From positions 69,357,021 to 69,421,020 of the forward strand of contig CM034300.1 of assembly GCA_019925795.1 (NCBI GenBank): a DNA stretch of 64,000 nucleotides, written 5' to 3'. Both the position numbers and the translations under genes were made by a program. This document shows positions 11,501-24,900 of the stretch, piece by piece (position 1 is the first letter of the stretch; each line of letters begins with the position of its first letter). The notes below the pieces were generated by a model. It had not been told where the DNA came from. It did not search any database and saw only the letters and a list, made by a program, of their open reading frames with translations. The DNA is from Dendrobium chrysotoxum (Eukaryota > Streptophyta > Magnoliopsida > Asparagales > Orchidaceae).

Positions 11501-14500
11501 AAGGTGGTGGCCAACAGTAGTGGCCGGCGGTGGCGGAGGTGGTGGCCGACGGTGACCATCAAAGGTGGTGGTCGACGGTGGTGGCCATAGGTGGTTGACG
11601 GTGGTGGCAGAGGTGGTGGCCGACGGTGGTGGCCGGCGGTGGCGGTCAAAGGTGGTGGCCGACAGTGGCGGTCAAAGGTGGTGGTCGACGGTGGCCAGAG
11701 GTGGTTGCCGGTGGTGGCGGAGGTGGTGGCTGCCGGTGGTGGCCGGCGGTGGTGGTCGGCGGTGGCCAGAGGTGGTTGCCGGTGGTGGCGGAGGTGGTGG
11801 CAGGCGGTGGCGGTCAAAGGTGATGGTCAACGGTGGCCAGAGGTGGTTGCCGGTGGTGGCGGAGGTGGTGGCCGGCGGTGGTGGTCAAAGGTGGTGGTCG
11901 ACGGTGGTCAGAGGTGGTTGCCGGTGGTGGCGAAGGTGGTGGCCGGCAGTCGGAGGTGGCCGACAAGAGGTTGCAATGCCCTTGAATTTGCAATATATTT
12001 AGAAGTCGCCCAAATTGGAGGAATTCTAAATGCACCAAAAATAAATTAGAACAGAATACACTGCATTTGTTTTATTTTACGTTGAATTTACTTTTCATCC
12101 AATCAAACACCAAAATTCTCAAAACTCTTGCATTTGGATTACTTTACACTCTAAATGCAGCAAACCAAACAGCCCCTAAATCTAGAAAAACTGCTTGGTA
12201 TGACATGTAAAATTTGGCTCAATCCTGGTAATCATTTTGACTGTCTATTTCAATATCAAGTTTTAAATGTATATGGAATTTAATCAAAATAATAAATATA
12301 GTAGTAGATCTATAAATCTAAGGGTTAAATTGCAGCAAAGGAGCACAAGGGAAGAATAAACTGCAACAGAGGAGCATGAGCGACCGTGGAGGAGAAACAT
12401 AAGGGAAGGATAACATCTTCATAAGTCTTGAGCAAGAGAGAACAAGTAGAGAGAGAGAGAGAGGAGGGGAAAGAAGATTAGTGAAGCAAACAGATGATTG
12501 AGACGTAAGAAGAGAAAGTTACAGAAAAATGGAGAAGATGAGAACAGAAGTGCAACAGGAGTGCGATGAATGAATAAGAAGCAAGACCCTGGGAGATTTG
12601 ACAAATACCGCACATTCTTCTCCTTATGGAATTGATAAATTTGAGTAAATAGCATAAATCAGGATAAAGAGGCATTGGAAATTAAATGCCTCAAAAACTA
12701 TTCTGCAAGAATGCAAGATTTAAGCTACAGTTTGTTTAAATCTCAATTCCATTGATGTAACAAATAGCCATCATCTTTTTTCTTAATCCTTCAACATTAA
12801 TGTTATCTGTACCTATCTAACGGGTAAATTTTCTACATTTTGTTATACATGTCAAGACCATCTTAAGTTTATTATTAACTATTTTCTCTTCAATAGATGC
12901 TATTTCAACTGTCTCTTCAATAATCCTTCCTCGATTTATTCTTTCTAATTTTGCTTCACATTAGCATTCTCAACTATGCTTAACTTATCAATCAATAATT
13001 TTTTTGTACTGCCTAATACTCAAATTCATACAACAAACCCAACTAATTATAATTTTATAAATTAAATGTATACATATGTGATCTTACAACACGCAAGTAA
13101 TAAAAAATATTCTCTAAGAGCATTGGCACATTGCCCATGATCATGGAGCCAATATGCAATGTACGGCATTTTGGTGTTCCAGCTTATGCTAGAGCTCTTC
13201 ACAGCAAAGCAACAAAATAAGATAAAAAAATATCAAAGCTATTTATTCCTAGTAGAATCTTCTCAGTTGAATAAGTGTGCTATTGTAACTTTAAAGCCAA
13301 GTGTCACATTTGGACTTGCAAAATGAGAACCAAGAAGTAATCCTTGCAATGAGTCAGGTTTTGAGCTGACCTACATGATAAGATATGTGCTTAGGTATCT
13401 CCATACTGTGGATCCCATTCGAATGGTATTTGATAGATCAAAAGCATATTTTAACTTCATCTGGTTGCTAAATGCAAATAAAATCTTTTAAAAGATAGTA
13501 TGGATTTGTATGATTTCATTAAAAAAAAATACAATCTATCATTCTCTTAACCCAAGTTTTCCCTGTTCGACCCTAAAGAACAACTTCATGGATCATGCCT
13601 CTACTATCCTTCCGCCATCAAACTCTTTCGAATGAGGAATCAAACTTCAAAATAGAGTCAACCTAAATCCAAACCCAAGTTTCCAAATAAGACCCTTTCT
13701 CACATCATATCTAATTTGGCACGGGTTTGAATTATAAACCACCTATAGTAGAGAACTTGGATCAGGGTCAACATGTCCAAAACTAATTCTTTACAAGACA
13801 TATCTGATACGGCGGGAGCCGCATGAGAGGAGGAGAAGACCCAACCGACCGGGCCAACAGGGGCCGATCCAACTAGAACCGAACCAAGAGGAATGAGGGG
13901 GGATTTCGGCCCCCTTGTGGGGCATAGCAAAGCTATGATTCATTATGTTAGGAGGAGGAATAAGAAGGAAATTATTTAGGGTAAAATTTCAATTTGAATT
14001 ATTTAGGAAAGCTTATTTAGGGTTAGTTATTTAGAAAGGTTTTCTAAATCATGTTTAATTGTTTAAAAAGGTTTTCAAAATCATGTTTAATTGTTTAGGA
14101 ATGTTTCCTGAATTATATTTAATTGTTTCGGAATATTCTATTTATTTTTTATTATTTTATTATTTTTTATTTTTTATTTTACTTTTTGTTTTTTTTTATT
14201 ATTTTTATTTTTTTAAGGAATATTCTATTTGTGTTGTTATGGCTAGGGCTATTTAAGGGGGAGTTTTGATTAAGGTTAGGATCATGATATTGTTGAATTT
14301 ATTTTCCTAGTGTTAGTTGTGAGTTCCTAGCGGCGTCTAGGGTTTGTGGGAGAGCTGATATACCTCTCGAATAGTGAAACAATTGTATCTTGCTTTATTT
14401 TTTTAAAGGAGAAATCAGAAAATAACCATTATTTTTGCATTCCTACGCTTTTCTTCTATTTTATTTGTTGTTTTTACTTCCAAGACGCATCAAATTGGTA

Positions 14501-17500
14501 TCAAAGCGAGGTTAATCAAGGTATCCTAAAGGAAGGGCAGGAAGAAGGGGGACGCCAAACCCTTTAGGAGAACACCCAGGCATGGTGAGAGGTGGACTAG
14601 AGGAGGTAATGGCTGGGCGGAGCCATGGAGTCCAAATCAACCAAGGGAGGAAGGGAGAGAATTGCACCATCATTACACAGGAGGAACTAACGGAGGGAGA
14701 ATCCATTGGGGTATAGATGCGAGATCAAGGAAGTTAAAGACACCTATTTTTAAAGGGGAAGATGCTCAGAGTTGGGCGTATTGGGTGGAGCGTTACTTTG
14801 TTATCAATAGGCTAACAAAAGAGGAAAAACTCATGGCGGCGGGGCTATGTTTGGAAGGGAAAAGCTATAGCGTGGTTTCAATGGAGGGAGGGCTAGGTAT
14901 CCGATCTATTCATGAGAGGAATTTAAATAGTGTTTGTTGGAACGCTTCCGAGCCATTCAAGAAGGAGACCTCTACGAGCAGTTCTATGTTTTAACTCAAA
15001 AGGGGACAGACATGGAGTATCAAAAGAAGTTTGAGCTACTGTCGGGAAGGTTAAGGGGAATTTTCGAGGAAGGGTTGGAAGGGAATTTCATAAAAGGGCT
15101 AAGGGAAGACATACAAGTAGAGCTCGGGGTGTTGAGACCTAGAGGGCTATGGGAAACGATGGAGCTTGCTCGGAGAATAGAAGAAAAATCTCAGAGGGAG
15201 AAGGCCAGTCGGAGCAACACCATGGGAGGGACTTATAGGAATAACTCTACAACCCTGGCACCGAGGACAGAGATGTGTCATTTCAGAGGGAAATGCCAAA
15301 GGAGAAGAGCACTGGAGTCGTCCTAAGGGTAATTTCAAGCGACTTACAGAAGTCGGAGGTGCAAGATAGGCGGGCAAAAGGGTTATGCTTCAGATGTGAT
15401 GAAAAATTTACACCGATAGATGCAAGAATCGAGCCCTTCAGGTCTTGATGGTCTGCGAAGGAGAGGAGGAGAGTGGGGACGATTTGGAGGAGATCATGGA
15501 GGAAACAACACATTTACATCTAAACGTGGCAGAGGCACCCTGAACTCCATAGTGGGATTCACTCCAAATCACACCATGAAGGTAAAGGATGTGGGGTGAT
15601 GATGGGGACGAGTAAGATAAAGAGGAGTTGGGGAATATGTAAGGGGGTGGTGATGACCTTGCAGGATGTTCATATGATAGAAGACTTCCTTCTAGGGGCG
15701 GAGCCAGAAATTTTTATTAGTGGGGGCATAAATTTATAACTTCTAATATATTCCTAATTTTTTTCAAGTGATTGCTTTTATCTTTTCATTTAATAATTAA
15801 TAATAAAATAACATTTAAAATTTCAAGAATATAAGTTATTACTTGTAAATTTATGACATATATGAAAATTTTACACTAAAATTTCTCATGTACATTTGTA
15901 GGATTTAATAAGAAATTAACAAAAAAACAGTGGTCACTAAAGTTTTAAATAACTTACAAGTCTAATAAACAGTCCACAAATATCAAGTTATCTCTCATTG
16001 GAGATAATTATATCCAAAAAGAATTTTCAGATATATTCTTCTTAAAAATATACAATAAAAATATTTGCTCAATCATATATATTATGATATATAGACAGAC
16101 AAATTTCATAAAAGCAACCACTTTTTAAAACAAGATACAGTTGTTATCTTTTCTTTCAGACAAGAATCACAGTATAAGTTGTTGATTTGAATAAAAGATT
16201 GATAATATAATATTTTTTGTTAGTTCATATCAACTTAGTTTTTTTTAATTTAATAACATAAAATAATTTAATTTATAATTTATTTTCTTCCCAATATCAC
16301 TGTTGGTGGGTTTGAGTTAGATATTTTTTTGTTAGAAAATATAATTAGAAATTCGTTCAATAATAAATAGAATGATAATTTGATTTCATTAAAATTTTGC
16401 TCAAAAATATTATTTGAAATTTGTCCAAAATTATAATGATAATGTTAATTCATAAAAATTTTAAAATCAAAGTCTTTCTGCATTAAAAATATATTTTATT
16501 AATTAATTAACTTAAATGAATATATTAAATATTTTTCTTTTTCTTAGGCTAATGGAAGCACGTGCCCCCATGCTGGCTCCGCCATTGAGTTCCTTTTTGG
16601 GTAGTGTAGATGTGATTCTAGGATTGAAGTGGCTGCAGACCATAGGGGAAATGAAAATGGACTGGAAATCTCTGACCATGGAGGTTCAGGTAGAGGGGAG
16701 GAAGGTAGTGCTCCGAGGGGACGTCAGCTTATGCAGAACCATAGTATCACTTAAAATCATGCTCAAGAGAATTCAAGACATAGGCCTAGGGTACTTGATG
16801 GAGTTATAGAACATAGAAGGGGTCCAGAAATAGGAGACAGGAGACATCCCATTGGGGGTCCAGCAAATTTTGCAGCAGTTTCAGGACATATTTCGGCAAC
16901 CTTCCGGGTTACCACTGTCACGAGAGCACGAGCATGCCATCAACCTAAAGGAGGGGGCCTCTCCTATAGGAGTCATGCAATACCGTTACCCCCAGGTTTA
17001 GAAAGATGAGATCGAGAGGTTCATCAAGGAGATGTTGGAAGCAAGAATCATTAGACCTAGTGTAAGCCCTTTCTCTAGTCCAATTCTGTTGGTGAAGAAG
17101 GACGATAGCTAGAGATTTTGTATAGATTACAGGGCTCTGAACAAGGAAGCGGTGTTAAAAAAGTTCTCCATTCCAGTGATTGATGAACTCTTGGATGAGT
17201 TATTTGGGGCAATAATCTTCTTCAAGATTGATTTGAAGTTGGGATACCATCAAATCACGAGGAAGGCAACTGATGTGCACAAGACGGCCTTTAGAATACA
17301 TGAGGGGCACTACAAGTTCCTGGTGATGCCCATTGGCCTCACTAATGCCCTTGCCACCCTTCAGTCCCTCATGAACCTAGTGTTCCAGCCGCATCTCAGA
17401 AGGTTTGTCTTGGTATTCTTTGATGCTATCTTGATATACAACAGGACAGAAATAGAACACTGGGAACACTTGAAGACAGTATTTGGTAACCTTGAGAGAA

Positions 17501-18921
17501 CATCAGTTGTTTTCCAACAGGAGCTGATGACGATTGTTTTGGCTATTCAGAAGTGGCGGCCTTATTTGTTGGGGAGACATTTCATAGTTGACAGATCAGA
17601 GGAGTCTAAAATATTTGCTGGAACAACAGATGGTTACTAAAGAGCATTAGAGATAGCTATCCAAGTTGTTTGAATATGATTTTGAGATCCAATACCAATC
17701 AGGCTTAGAAAACAAAGCAACATACACCATACTAGGAGGGTCGAGGATCCCTAGTTGGCAGCCTTATGATTAGCAATGATTGTAGACTGGGAAGCACTGA
17801 GAAGGCAGTGTAACACCTCACAATACCTCTTAACAGTATCGTAGAGTGTCACATAAATAAACATAGCATTATTCCATCATCTATCATATGATACTTTTTA
17901 TTATTTGAAAATCTATACTACTATTATAAAAGGGGCTTGAGTTTCCTTTCAAATAAAATCTTAGCCTTCCATTTTAATTACTCAAATTAAATCCTAACCT
18001 TTCTTTGCAATTATTTTAATTATAATTGATTAATAATTATACTTTTATTCATATGATATACTTTTGATCTTCTAAGTAATAGATTCTAAACCGTTTTTTA
18101 TTTTAGCATGTAATTAATTTGCACTTTTGATCTTTAAATGGTTAATGAAAAGTCCATTTTAATTACTCAAATTAAATCCAACCTTTCATTTCAATTATTT
18201 TAATTATAATTGATTAATAATTGTACTTTTATTCATATGAAATATACTTATGATCTTCCAAGTAATTGATTATGAACCATTTTTTATTTTAGCATGTAAT
18301 TAATTTGCACTTTTGATCTTCCAATGGCTAATGAAAAGTCCATTTTAATTACTCAAATTAAATCCTAACCTTTCATTTCAATTATTTTAATTACAATTGA
18401 TTAATAATTGTACTTTTATTCATATGAAATATACTTTTGATCTTCCAAGTAGTTGATAATGAACCGTTTTTTATTTTAGCATGTAATTAATTTACACTTT
18501 TGATCTTCCAATGGCTAATGAAAAGAGCCGAAATGCCAACAGTCATCTGGAAGGTTGAAATCTTAGTTTTTTAAGAGCCGAAACGCCAACAGTCCACTCA
18601 GGCAATCAAGCCAGCTTCATCTATATTTGTTTACTTAAAATCTAAGGAGGGCAAAGCATATGAGGTCAGCGAAATAGCCTACTTTCTAGTAGTTGGAGGG
18701 CAACTCAGAAGCTCCGCTTGCTTGCATCGCCCACAGCGGCAAGCAGTCTATCAAAGCCTCGATAGCTGCTAAGATGATGGTGTTAATATCCATCTGCATC
18801 AGCATCACTATTTTCCTCATTGCTGCATGCGCCGCTTCCACCTTGGTTGCCCTGGCTTTTCAGCACCTACATCACCGCCCCATGGCTTTTTTCTTTCCTA
18901 CTACGCCATCTATCCCCAAGT

Positions 18922-18982
<61 letters not shown>

Positions 18983-21900
18983 ATAAGAATGCATTTTCTA
19001 ATTGCATTTGCCTTGTGCCAGAAAAACTTCTGAAATTAATGATAAATTGAATCATTTATTTATGCCATAATACCTAAGAATAAGCAAATATTTCACTTGG
19101 CAGGGCATGTGGACCTTTTCTAGAGAAGCTTACAAATTACGGATGTCACCGTTTGCATCTTTACTACCTTTTACGTGTAAGAAATTCAAAATGAGATTTA
19201 CTTGGCCTGTGAACAATATGTATCTGCTGTAGCAGATGAAAATACGGATGAAACAATCAGTAACCATAGTTACAGTGTTTCAAATCTTGATGACATGGAT
19301 GACTTTTATGCTCTCATCTGTGTGACTTTTCTAATTAGATTTTCTATTATGGGAAGATTTGCTTATTGTAAGAAAGCAAAAATAGATTTGAAGCTATGTT
19401 AATGGTTTTAAACTCAAAATTCGACTTATTTGTGATCAAACAGTTAATGTGGTGATTGATTAAACTTATACTTCATCGAAATGATATGATAAAATTACAA
19501 AATAAAATAATGAAAACATGAGTCAAAGTTTTTAAGTGTATAAATTAGGCTTATTTACAACCCTAATACTAGGAATATGCTTAGCTATATGATTTGCCGA
19601 CATCTCTAAACATGCATACATTTTAGATAGTTTTTTTCACAGCTATATTATTTCTATTTTGAATAACTAAATTGATTTCCTGGCATGCGTTATATTGATG
19701 TCAAAAAATTAATGAATTGGGAACTTATATATTATACATAAACCTGCATATTACTTTCATCTAATTTTAATGAGTGTATTTGTAGAATAATAGAAGTTTA
19801 TATCCATATTGATTATGTATAAATCATTTATAAGTATACGAACATTGCATGTAAAATTCATGTAGCATTTAATATCATTGACACAGTATGTCATAACTTA
19901 ATTTTAAACTTTATTATATTATTTTTTATTTTTAAATTTTAATTGACGTGCACCATGTGCATGTTCACAATGCACTCTCTCATTTCAGACTTCTTTGATT
20001 TACTTTTTAAAATTTTTGTATTGTCACTTAATAGCATAAAATTCATGAGGTGAAATGAATGGTATGAGATCATAAAAAAGCTATTGAGAAACTTAGCCTT
20101 AGGTAGTAAGAGCACAATTCTTCCTATGATGAAGGCAATGAACAATGCCTAATAGGAAGCCATGAAGTTGCTAATATAAACACTTGATCTTGGGTATGCT
20201 TCCAAATTTTTATAATTTGCTGATTAATGAGCAAATTAACCTTCGAATGTCATGACTTTCGAGGTGTTGTAAATCATAAAGCATCAATTCGTGCTCGTCG
20301 TGAAATTCAAAAGAATGTCAAAGGTAAATCTTTATGATATCTACCATCTATTTATATTTTTAGATACATAACTGAATTATATCGATTTTCAAATAATTGT
20401 TGAAGATCATTTTGGTAAATACTTTTACTAATAAATTTATTTTTTTCATGTAACCAAAAAAATATAGTTTATACATTTTTGTAAATAGTTTATCAGGCTT
20501 TTTTATTCTTTAACTTTTGCTCAAGTGCACGTTGTACATATGCAATTATTAATAAGGATATTTTTTGTGTTAATTTTATAATTTCTGTTGTCTTATTTTT
20601 CTTCAGACATTGTCTAAATGGATGACTTCAAGCGTGGTGGAGGTTGCCAAAATTGGACTAAGAATTCACTTCTTCTAGCCATATGTAAGTACATCTCTAT
20701 TATCTTAGTGCATATCACTCCTCTTGTAATTGAGCTGCATAGTTATATAATCATACTATTCTTCTTTTTTAATGTTATTCTTTTGTTTTCTTATTTTTCA
20801 ACTAGCTTCATCTTAGGTTTACAAAGACATGAATATACTAGAACAACTTGGTAGGAGAGCTGAGAGGGCTTTAGCTTTAAAGCCATATCCCTTACAGTGG
20901 ATACTTCTAGACTTTGTCAAAGGGAGGCTGACATCAAGAATAGGTTTGTACTCTATTTGCAAATGTCTTGTGAAAGTTACATAAATTTTTTTCTCTAATC
21001 TAAATTCAGCCCAACAGATTAAACTTTCGTAGGTTTTCTATAGATGACTTATTGAATAAAGTACATTGTAATGACATTGGTTCATCATGAAATTTTAATA
21101 AATAATTATTAGGACCTCTAGCTATCTAAAGGATATCCAATTACTATTTTAATAATTAATTATTTTTATATAATAATTATTGCATCCAAACAATTATATA
21201 TGTGATCCTAAATATTTAAATAGTAATAATTTATTTAATAAGTAATTGAGCGTGTAAGTTAGTATATCCTTCCTACAATAAAACTAATTACGTCTATATA
21301 GATAAATTCAAAAAATTAATAGCTACAACAATTAATAATTATAATTACTTTTAGTGATAAATTTAATAATTTTTTTTATTTTTAAGAATAATAATATAAT
21401 TTAAATATTTATAATATACATTTTTATTTTTAAATTTTATTTACGTGCATTTAATGTACGTGCACTAAAACTAGTTGATATAAAAGTTCCAATAATATTT
21501 CTTGCATAAATGGAAGCATCTAAAAACTTTAAATTACATCAAACTCATACTTACAGAGCCACTAATAAAAATCTCAAGTAGTATCCAATAAACTGTCTAC
21601 ATACCTCATCTGAAGACTTATAAACAAAGCTAAATACTAACATAATAAAAATGAAATAACATTACAAACTATTCTGCAATGACCTTTTCATTTTCATTTC
21701 CTATAACAACAGCCAGTAAGAAATAACTGATGAGCTATGAGGCTCAATAAGTTATGCAATTATATTAGTAGTTAAATTGCATGGTTATAAAATTTCACAA
21801 TATAGAAAACATAAATAAAACAAACTTAACATTATTTATAAATATCACAAAATCATATTTGGCATTAATCTTTACTTCCTCTGAAGTTCATACTGAATAT

Positions 21901-24900
21901 TAATTTTAGTCTTTAAAAGATTTAGCTACACTTTCATAAAAATATTCAATAGAGCTCAGGTAAACCTAACGTTATCACCATTAAATTACATAGAAGTCCC
22001 TTTTGCCTCTTTTAGGGGTTCATTTTTCCCCACCTACTATGCAGGTATCATATTCTTTGGGGTCCCTTTTGCCCCACTTACAATACAGTGTCACATGGGG
22101 ACCATTTTTCTTCAACCTGCAATTGTAAGTTATACATCATTTTATAGTCAAACTTTACTTTATATTGATAATCATTACACTTCACATATTCATAATTCAT
22201 ACTTGACTTGTCATATACAAAATTTCATAAGAATCTGTATCTTATTATACTTACATACCAGGATGCATTGCCAATATGAAATTTAATGAGCTCCTTTTAA
22301 TTTATTATCAACTAGAAAAACATTCAAATAATCATCATAAATTTTATTTAAAATATTAATGATACATATATGCAAGTGGTTGATCATATATGAAAACTTA
22401 GAAGTATTCTCATTATTATTATTGGAATTCCTTATAAAGCATTTATTTTCTCAACCAATTCAAATAACATTATAAATATATTTAGAATTAATAATTCTTA
22501 CATTTGTAAACTAAATTTACACAACTTACTTTCCTAACGAGTTGTCTTTTCCAATCTTTCACTTCTTACTCTTCTTCGATTATAAGTCATCTCAAAATCT
22601 CCTTTCTGCATATATTCAGAAAATTCCTACATACAATAGATAACAATTGGTATACTTACTTCAGAAGTCATTATTATCTTTCTAGAAATTTAAAACACAA
22701 TTATGAATATACCAAAATACTTACCTTCTTTCTTTTCCTTCAATTCTCTATTATTCTCCCTTCACTGAAATAATTCTTCCTCCAACCTAATCTCTTAATC
22801 TTCCTTCTCCAACCTAACCTCTTAATCTTCCTTCACTGTTTTCACAATTAGTTTGCACACTTACATCAAATTACAATTCATCACATAGTTCTATATTAAT
22901 CACATCCAAATCTTGATGACAGTTTTCAAATAATTTTCATTCAATTATACTGTTAATACCTGTTAATCCCTATATAATCGAACTCCCTCAAGTGCACTGT
23001 GCCAAAATTTCTTTTCTAAGCATAGCCGAATTCCCTTTGCTGAATTCCTCTTGTGATGAATTCCCACTGTCGAACACTGCTAGCTGTCCCGCATGCACCA
23101 TGTCGCATGTATGCAGAATTCTACTATGTCGAACTGTCTACAGAGATTCCAAGCACTATGCCGGCTCTTGTTACAGGAATTTCTGCGAATTCCTCTATAG
23201 TCCCGTGTCCAATTTCTTTTGTTTGCTTACTTGAGTCCTCTTTAGAATAGAGGAGGAGAATGGGGCCCACCACAATAACTAAATGCCAAAACTTCTCTTC
23301 CCATTAAAGCATCGATTCAGACATATATAGTTACTTAAGCAAATTTTATATTAAGTAAATTACTTCTAATATTTACATAAATAATATTAAATATATTCAT
23401 TTAGAAAAATCTATTTTTCTTTACCTGAATTTTCTAGATATTACAGGCAGAGCGAGCAAAATGAAGGATTGAGAAAGATGAGGAAAGAGTTGCTAAAGGA
23501 CCAGGACAGTCACCCAGGTATGCTCTGAGGGGGAACAACTACTCTATCAAGGGAGATTTGTGTTACCACGAACCTCAAGTTACATTCCCAAGCTATTGCA
23601 TGAGTTTCATGGCAGTGCAATAGGGGGACATTCAGGAGTATAAAAGACATACAGTCAACTATCAGCAGAGTTATAATGGGCAGGTATGCATCGGGACGTA
23701 GAAGATATGGTAGCCATGTGTGATGTATGTCAGCAGCATAAGTACCTGACTATGACACCTGGGGGCATATGTGTCAATGGCGCATTGAATAGCGCGCGTC
23801 ATGGTGCACTTACGATGCCATCATGATACACTAAGGGAACAGCACTACACCAGCGTCCAATATAGATAAGTACTTGGAGGAGAGAGATAGGATGCTAGTA
23901 GAACTCAAAGGGAATTAATATTAAAACTAAGACCATACCGGCAGAAGACATTGGCCAAGAGGAAGAATGAGAAGCTATTCCCACATTACTTCGAGCCTTA
24001 TGAGGTGACAGAGCGCATTAGGGCAATAACCTATCGTTTGAGGTTACCAGCATCACCATCACTACTCCCAGTATTCCATATATCACAAATGAGGTGTGCT
24101 ATCGGAAATCACACACCCTCTTCCTCACTACCGGTGATATAGACTGAGGATATGAAAGTGATTTTAGAACCCATGGAGGTCGTGGGATTACAGCAAGGGA
24201 TGACAGGAGCAAAGGAGAAGGAAGGATCTACCTAATTATGAAGCTACATGGGAATCATATGAGGTGATCAGGAAGCAATTTTCATCCTTCCACTTTGAGG
24301 ACAAAGTGCTTTTATTTAAGGGGGGGGGGATTGATACGGCGGGAGCCGTAGAAGACGGGGGGAAGACCCAACCGACTAAACCAGCAGGGGCTGGTCCAGC
24401 TAGAATCGAACCAGGGGGAATCAAGGGGATTTCAGTCCCCTTGTGGGGCCTAGCAAAACTGTGATTCATTATGTTAGGAGGAGAATAAGAAGGGAATTAT
24501 TTAGGAAAAGATTTCTAATTTGAATTATTTAAGAAAGCTCACTTGGGGCTAGTTATTTAGGAATGCTTCCTAAATCATGCTTAATTGTTTAAAAAGATTT
24601 CCTAAATCATGTTTAATTGTTTAGGAAGGTTCTATTTTTACAATTATGGCTAGATCTATTTAAGGGGGAGTTTTGATTAAGGTTAGTATCATGATATTAC
24701 TAAATTTATTTTCCTAGTGTTTGTTGTGAGTTCCTAGAGGCGTCTAAGGTTTGTGGGAGAGATGATCTACCTCTTGAATAGTAGATCAATTGTATCTTAC
24801 TTTAATTTTGAAGGAGAATAAAAACAGCCATTATCTTTGTATTCCTACCCTTTTCTTCTCTTTTGTTTCCTATTTTTACTTCCAAGGCGCATTAATATCA

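Larger units (their letters stand above)
17912..21474 (+). mobile_element. Helitron (non-autonomous) with possible captured gene pieces
   Basis: The 5' end is A|TCTATACTACTATTATAAA and the 3' end CTAG|T. About 5 nt upstream of CTAG is a GTGCA...TGCAC hairpin (GTGCATTTAATGTACGTGCAC region). Insertion between A and T without TSD, a TC start and a CTRR end with a short 3' hairpin are the Helitron hallmarks. No Rep/helicase was recognised. Contents in order are three ~185-bp repeats, a GC-richer part with (CT)n at 18526-19400, AT-rich DNA, and two exon-like segments at 20607-20943. Confidence 0.85.
17809..23445. mobile_element. Solo LTR, ~2.07 kb without the Helitron
   Basis: TGTAACACCTCACAATACC begins after GGCAG (17804-17808), and GAATTTTCTAGATATTACA ends directly before another GGCAG (23446-23450). 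This gives a 5-bp TSD and TG...CA termini. Gypsy pol resumes after the second GGCAG. Subtracting the 3563-bp Helitron leaves 2074 bp. No primer site, purine tract, internal LTR repeat or protein domain was seen, so a solo LTR is the simplest reading. A non-coding retroelement is the alternative. The frames around 22990-23250 inside it are not convincing genes. Confidence 0.8.
13805..24894 (+). mobile_element. Ty3/gypsy LTR retrotransposon A, decayed, with nested insertions
   Basis: Flanking ATATC at 13800-13804 and 24895-24899 is a 5-bp TSD. LTRs begin TGATACGGCGGGAGCC and end GCATCA (5') or GCATTA (3'). A tRNA-Met-type primer site follows the 5' LTR, and a purine tract (AAGGGGGGGGGA) precedes the 3' LTR. 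Gag, protease, RT, RNase H and integrase pieces occur in gypsy order (integrase last) but are broken by stops, frameshifts and deletions. A hAT-like element and a solo LTR (itself split by a Helitron) account for about 6.5 kb of the 11.1 kb. The element is in the opposite orientation to the host gene, which may limit interference with splicing and polyadenylation (inference). Confidence 0.93.

Noticed and set aside
11565..12049. Trp/Gly/Val-rich open frames of 145 and 152 codons, with His/Pro-rich frames on the other strand
   Set aside because: They lie wholly in the GGTGG minisatellite, overlap in several frames on both strands and have no non-repetitive domain.
18820..19055. Ser/Leu-rich and Arg/Glu-rich frames
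   Set aside because: They are products of the (CT)n microsatellite at 18926-18982.
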